A DNA stretch of 64,000 nt from Bugula neritina (Eukaryota; Bryozoa; Gymnolaemata; Cheilostomatida; Bugulidae): contig CAXIUT010000230.1 in the NCBI GenBank assembly GCA_964035545.1, positions 868,001 through 932,000 of the forward strand, written 5' to 3'. This document shows, piece after piece, positions 59,455 to 64,000 of the stretch. Within the stretch, counting starts at the first letter, position 1, and every line of letters begins with the position of its first letter. A program made the translations under genes and the position numbers. The notes under the pieces were generated by a model. It worked only from the letters and a program-made list of their open reading frames with translations. It had not been told where the DNA came from and ran no database searches.

Positions 59455-60658
59455 ATACAGTGTAACTTATTGAATTACACTGCATCATACTGCAACATAC
59501 TGAGATACACTGGAACATATTGATAAACACTGCAACACATTGAAATATACTGCAACACACTGAACCATATGGCAACATACCGAAATTTGCTGCGACACAC
59601 TGAAAAATACTGCAACATACGAATTATACTTCAAGTGGTGCAACATTCTGAAATACAATGTGACACACTGAAATACACTGCAACATACTGCAACATACTG
59701 CAACATACTGAAATATTGTGCGACACATTGAAATATACTGCAACATATTGAAATATACCGTAACATACTGCAACATACTAAAATACACTGCAACATACTG
59801 AAATACATTGCAATACATTAAAATATACTGCGACATACTGAAACATACTGCAACATGCTGAAATATACTGCAACATACTGAAATACACTATAACATATTG
59901 AAATATACTGCAACATACTGAATTACACTCTAACATACTGAAATATGCTGTAGCATACTGAAATACACTGCAACACACTGAAGTATACTGTAATACACTG
60001 AAATGTAATGCAACATACTGAATTATACTGCAACATAGTGCAACATACTGAAATACACTGTGACACACTGAAATACACTGAAACATAATGCAACATACTG
60101 CAACATACTGAAATACACTGTAACATATCGAAATACACTGCAACATACTACAACATACTGCAACACACTGAAATACACCGTAACATATCGAAATACACTG
60201 CAACATACTGCAACATACTGAAATACACTGTAACATATTGAATTACACTGCATCATACTGCAACATACTGAAAAACACTGGAACATATTAATATACACTG
60301 CAACTCTTTGAAATATACTGCAACACACTGCAACATACGGCAGCATACCGAAATATACTGCGACACCTTGAAAAATACTGCAACATACTGAGATATACTG
60401 CAAGTGGTGCAACATACTGAAATACACTGTGACATACTGAAATACACTGCAACATACTGCAAGATACTGCAACGTACGGAAATACAGTGTAACTTTTTGA
60501 ATTACACTGCATCATACTGCAACATACTGAGATACACTGGAACATATTGATATACACTGCAACACATTGAAATATACTGCAACACACTGAACCATATGGC
60601 AACATACCGAAATTTACTGCGACACACTGAAAAATACTGCAACATATTGAAATATACT
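59455..60658. repeat. 1.2 kb block, copy 1 (offset 3223)
   Basis: Matches 62678-63881 at an offset of 3223. Seven nine-mers lie between, and 3230 minus 7 is 3223. Box A at 59569 has atttgctgcg where other copies have atttactgcg, and the partner at 62792 shares this. Differences include aactttttga near 60491 against aacttattga near 63714. Confidence 0.9.
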
Positions 60659-62677
60659 GCATCATACTGCAACATACTGAGATACACTGGAACATAATGA
60701 TATACACTGCAACACATTGAAATATACTGCATCACACTGAATTATATGGCAACATACCAAAATTTACTGCGACACACTGAAAAATACTGCAACATACGAA
60801 TTATACTTCAAGTGGTGCAACATACTGAAATACAATGTGACATACTGAAATACACTGCAACATACTGCAACACACTAAAAAATTGTGCGACACATTGAAA
60901 TAGACTGCAACATATTGAAATATACTGTAACATACTGCAACATACTAAAATACACTGCAACATACTGAAATACATTGCAACACATTAAAATATACTGCGA
61001 CATACTGAAACATACTGCAACATGCTGAAATATACTGTAACATACTGAAATACACTATAACATATTGAAATATACTGCAACATACTGAATTACAGTATAA
61101 CATACTGAAATATGCTGTAGCATACTGAAATACACTGCAACACACTGAAGTATACTGTAATACACTGAAATGTAATGCAACATACTGAATTATACTGCAA
61201 CATAGTGCAACATACTGAAATACACTGTGACACACTGAAATACACTGAAACATAATGCAACATACTGCAACATACTGAAATACACTGTAACATACTGCAA
61301 CATACTGCAACATACTGAAATACACCGTAATATATCGAAATACACTGCAACATACTGCAACATACTGAAATGCACCGGAACATAATGGAATACCCTGCAA
61401 CACATTGAAATATACTGCAACAGACTGAAACATACTGCAACATACTGAAATGTAATGTAATATACAGAAATGTACTGTAACATACTGAAATATACTGTAA
61501 CAGACTGAAATATACTCTAACATACCGAAATACACTGTAACATACTGAAATATACTGCAACATACTGCAACATACTGAATTACACCTGAACATAATGAAA
61601 TACACTGCAACACATCGAAATATACTGCAACATATCGAAATGAATGGTAAACTAGTGTAATATACTGTAACATAATGAAACATACCGAAACATACTGCAA
61701 AGTATTAAAGTATAGTGTAACACACTGAAATATACGGCAACATACCGAAATATACTGCAACACGTTGAAAAATATTGCAACATACTGAAATATACTGCAA
61801 CATACTGCAACATACTGAAATACACTGCAACACATTAAAATATACTGCAACATACTGAAACATACTGCAACATACTGAAATATTGTGCGACACAATAAAA
61901 TATACTGCAACATATTGTAATATACTGTAACATACTGCAACATACTAAAATACACTGCAACACATTAAAATATACTGCAACATACTGAAACATACTGCAA
62001 CATACTGAAACACACTGTGACACACTGAAATACACTACAACATACTGCAACATACTGAAATACACTGGAACATATTGAAATACACTGCGACACATTGAAA
62101 CATACTGCAACATACTGAAATATACTGCAAGATACCGCAACATACTGAAACAGACTGTGACATACTGAAATACACTGCAACATACTGCAAGATACCGCAA
62201 CCTACTGAAATACACTGTAACATATTGAAATACACTGCATCATACTGCAACATACTGAATTACACTGGAACATATTGATATACACTGCAACACATTGAAA
62301 TATACTACAACACACTGAAACATACGGCAATATACCAAAATATACTGCGATACCTTGAAAAATACTGCAACATACTGAAATATACTGCAAGTGGTGCAAC
62401 ATACTGAAATACACTGTGACATACTGAAATACACTGCAACATACTGCAAGATACTGCAACATACTGAAATATTGTGCGACACATTGAAATATACTGCAAC
62501 ATATTGAAATATACTGTAACATACTGCAACATACGGCAGCATACCGAAATATACTGCGACACCTTGAAAAATACTGCAACATACTGAAATATACTGCAAG
62601 TGGTGCAACATACTGAAATACACTGTGACATACTGAAATACACTGCAACATACTGCAAGATACTGCAACGTACGGAA
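60659..62677. repeat. Segment with box A, E and D between the 1.2 kb copies
   Basis: Satellite only. Box A starts at 60746 (preceded by gaattat, with accaaaattt), box E at 61372 and box D at 61642, 270 bases apart. It matches 47.4-48.3 kb (offset 13654) and then 51.1-51.5 kb (offset 10731), so it joins material related to two separate earlier places. Confidence 0.83.
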
Positions 62678-63881
62678 ATACAGTGTAACTTATTGAATTA
62701 CACTGCATCATACTGCAACATACTGAGATACACTGGAACATATTGATAAACACTGCAACACATTGAAATATACTGCAACACACTGAACCATATGGCAACA
62801 TACCGAAATTTGCTGCGACACACTGAAAAATACTGCAACATACGAATTATACTTCAAGTGGTGCAACATTCTGAAATACAATGTGACACACTGAAATACA
62901 CTGCAACATACTGCAACATACTGCAACATACTGAAATATTGTGCGACACATTGAAATATACTGCAACATATTGAAATATACTGTAACATACTGCAACATA
63001 CTAAAATACACTGCAACATACTGAAATACATTGCAATACATTAAAATATACTGCGACATACTGAAACATACTGCAACATGCTGAAATATACTGCAACATA
63101 CTGAAATACACTATAACATATTGAAATATACTGCAACATACTGAATTACACTCTAACATACTGAAATATGCTGTAGCATACTGAAATACACTGCAACACA
63201 CTGAAGTATACTGTAATACACTGAAATGTAATGCAACATACTGAATTATACTGCAACATAGTGCAACATACTGAAATACACTGTGACACACTGAAATACA
63301 CTGAAACATAATGCAACATACTGCAACATACTGAAATACACTGTAACATATCGAAATACACTGCAACATACTACAACATACTGCAACACACTGAAATACA
63401 CCGTAACATATCGAAATACACTGCAACATACTGCAACATACTGAAATACACTGTAACATATTGAATTACACTGCATCATACTGCAACATACTGAAAAACA
63501 CTGGAACATATTAATATACACTGCAACTCTTTAAAATATACTGCAACACACTGCAACATACGGCAGCATACCGAAATATACTGCGACACCTTGAAAAATA
63601 CTGCAACATACTGAGATATACTGCAAGTGGTGCAACATACTGAAATACACTGTGACATACTGAAATACACTGCAACATACTGCAAGATACTGCAACGTAC
63701 GGAAATACAGTGTAACTTATTGAATTACACTGCATCATACTGCAACATACTGAGATACACTGGAACATATTGATATACACTGCAACACATTGAAATATAC
63801 TGCAACACACTGAACCATATGGCAACATACCGAAATTTACTGCGACACACTGAAAAATACTGCAACATATTGAAATATACT
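62678..63881. repeat. 1.2 kb block, copy 2 (offset 3223)
   Basis: Second copy of 59455-60658, with box A at 62792. It ends where ctgtaacata replaces ctgcatcata near 63882. Confidence 0.9.
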
Positions 63882-64000
63882 GTAACATACTGCAACATAC
63901 TAAATTACACTGCAACACATTAAAATATACTGCAACATACTGAAACATACTGCAACATACTGAAATATTTTGCGACGCAATAAAATATACTGCAACATAT
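63882..64000. repeat. Array continues to the right edge
   Basis: Twelve decamers, including tgcgacgcaata as at 52591 and 57296. The array is cut by the window boundary and does not end here. Confidence 0.85.

Larger units (their letters stand above)
1..64000. repeat. Decamer satellite array spanning the whole window
   Basis: From the first to the last base the sequence resolves into ten-base units starting with CTG (or variants TTG, CCG, CGG, GTG). The main forms are CTGCAACATA, CTGAAATACA, CTGCAACACA and CTGTAACATA. I found no stretch where this pattern stops, so no gene, RNA gene, mobile element or unique spacer can be annotated. On the + strand a typical unit has four or five A, two or three C, two T and one G, which gives a strong and constant strand asymmetry (A over T, C over G). 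Both ends are open, so the array is longer than 64 kb. Arrays like this are known from eukaryotic heterochromatin. The chromosome position and species cannot be read from the sequence. Confidence 0.97.

Noticed and set aside
1-64000. Telomere or known simple-repeat array
   Set aside because: The unit is not a TTAGGG-, TTTAGGG- or TTGGGG-type telomeric repeat, and the array shows higher-order structure unlike a telomere.
1-64000. Promoters, ribosome binding sites, terminators and riboswitches
   Set aside because: AT-rich motifs such as ataaaa or tatact occur throughout by unit composition. No stable hairpin with a T-run and no gene start was found to give them meaning.

Overview
The whole 64 kb window is one uninterrupted satellite (minisatellite-type) array built from a decamer. 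Its two commonest forms on the + strand are CTGCAACATA and CTGAAATACA, and most units are one to three substitutions from one of them. I see no unique sequence, protein-coding gene, tRNA, rRNA, transposon, CRISPR array or plasmid/phage feature anywhere, and the array runs off both ends. A simple satellite of this size with layered higher-order repeats is typical of eukaryotic heterochromatin (centromeric, pericentromeric, subtelomeric or sex/B chromosome). Nothing in the sequence identifies the species.

The many open reading frames on the minus strand (up to 336 codons, Cys/Val/Phe/Tyr/Gln-rich) come from the decamer. Ten is not a multiple of three, so every frame reads the same 30-base cycle. 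The complement of the common units contains no stop codon, so long frames open by chance of unit composition. I treat none of them as genes.

Three levels of structure sit above the decamer. (1) Rare nine-base units sit in a few recurring marker boxes, mainly around the sequence cttcaagtggtg or ctgcaagtggtg, and shift the phase of the array. (2) Recurring modules: box A (catatggcaacatacc, then gaattatacttcaagtgg), box B (caacgtacggaaatacag), box D (gaatggtaaactagtg) and box E (gcaccggaacataatgg), each at conserved spacings. (3) Segmental duplications with offsets of 410, 467, 540, 1446, 1834, 2553, 2623, 2763, 2812, 3051, 3223, 3647 and 8365 bases, several of them nearly identical. Every offset I checked by hand equals ten times a whole number minus the number of bases missing from short units in the interval, so rearrangement has kept strictly to unit register.

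Layout: 1-5.8 kb is a mosaic subfamily related to 52.7-56.6 kb. 5.8-6.7 kb holds a 540-base duplication. 7.7-12.6 kb is a 3051-base repeat. 11.4-17.1 kb is a 2812-base tandem duplication, with a distant copy at 44.8-47.4 kb. 18.9-29.8 kb is a run of related units of 2553, 1834, 2763 and 2763 bases. 30.0-32.6 kb is a 1446-base duplication. 36.6-44.8 kb holds three copies of a 2.5 kb block. 48.5-50.0 and 56.8-58.4 kb are copies 8365 bases apart. 59.5-60.7 and 62.7-63.9 kb are copies 3223 bases apart. The picture is an array growing by unequal, register-preserving recombination. It is not a gene-encoded system.
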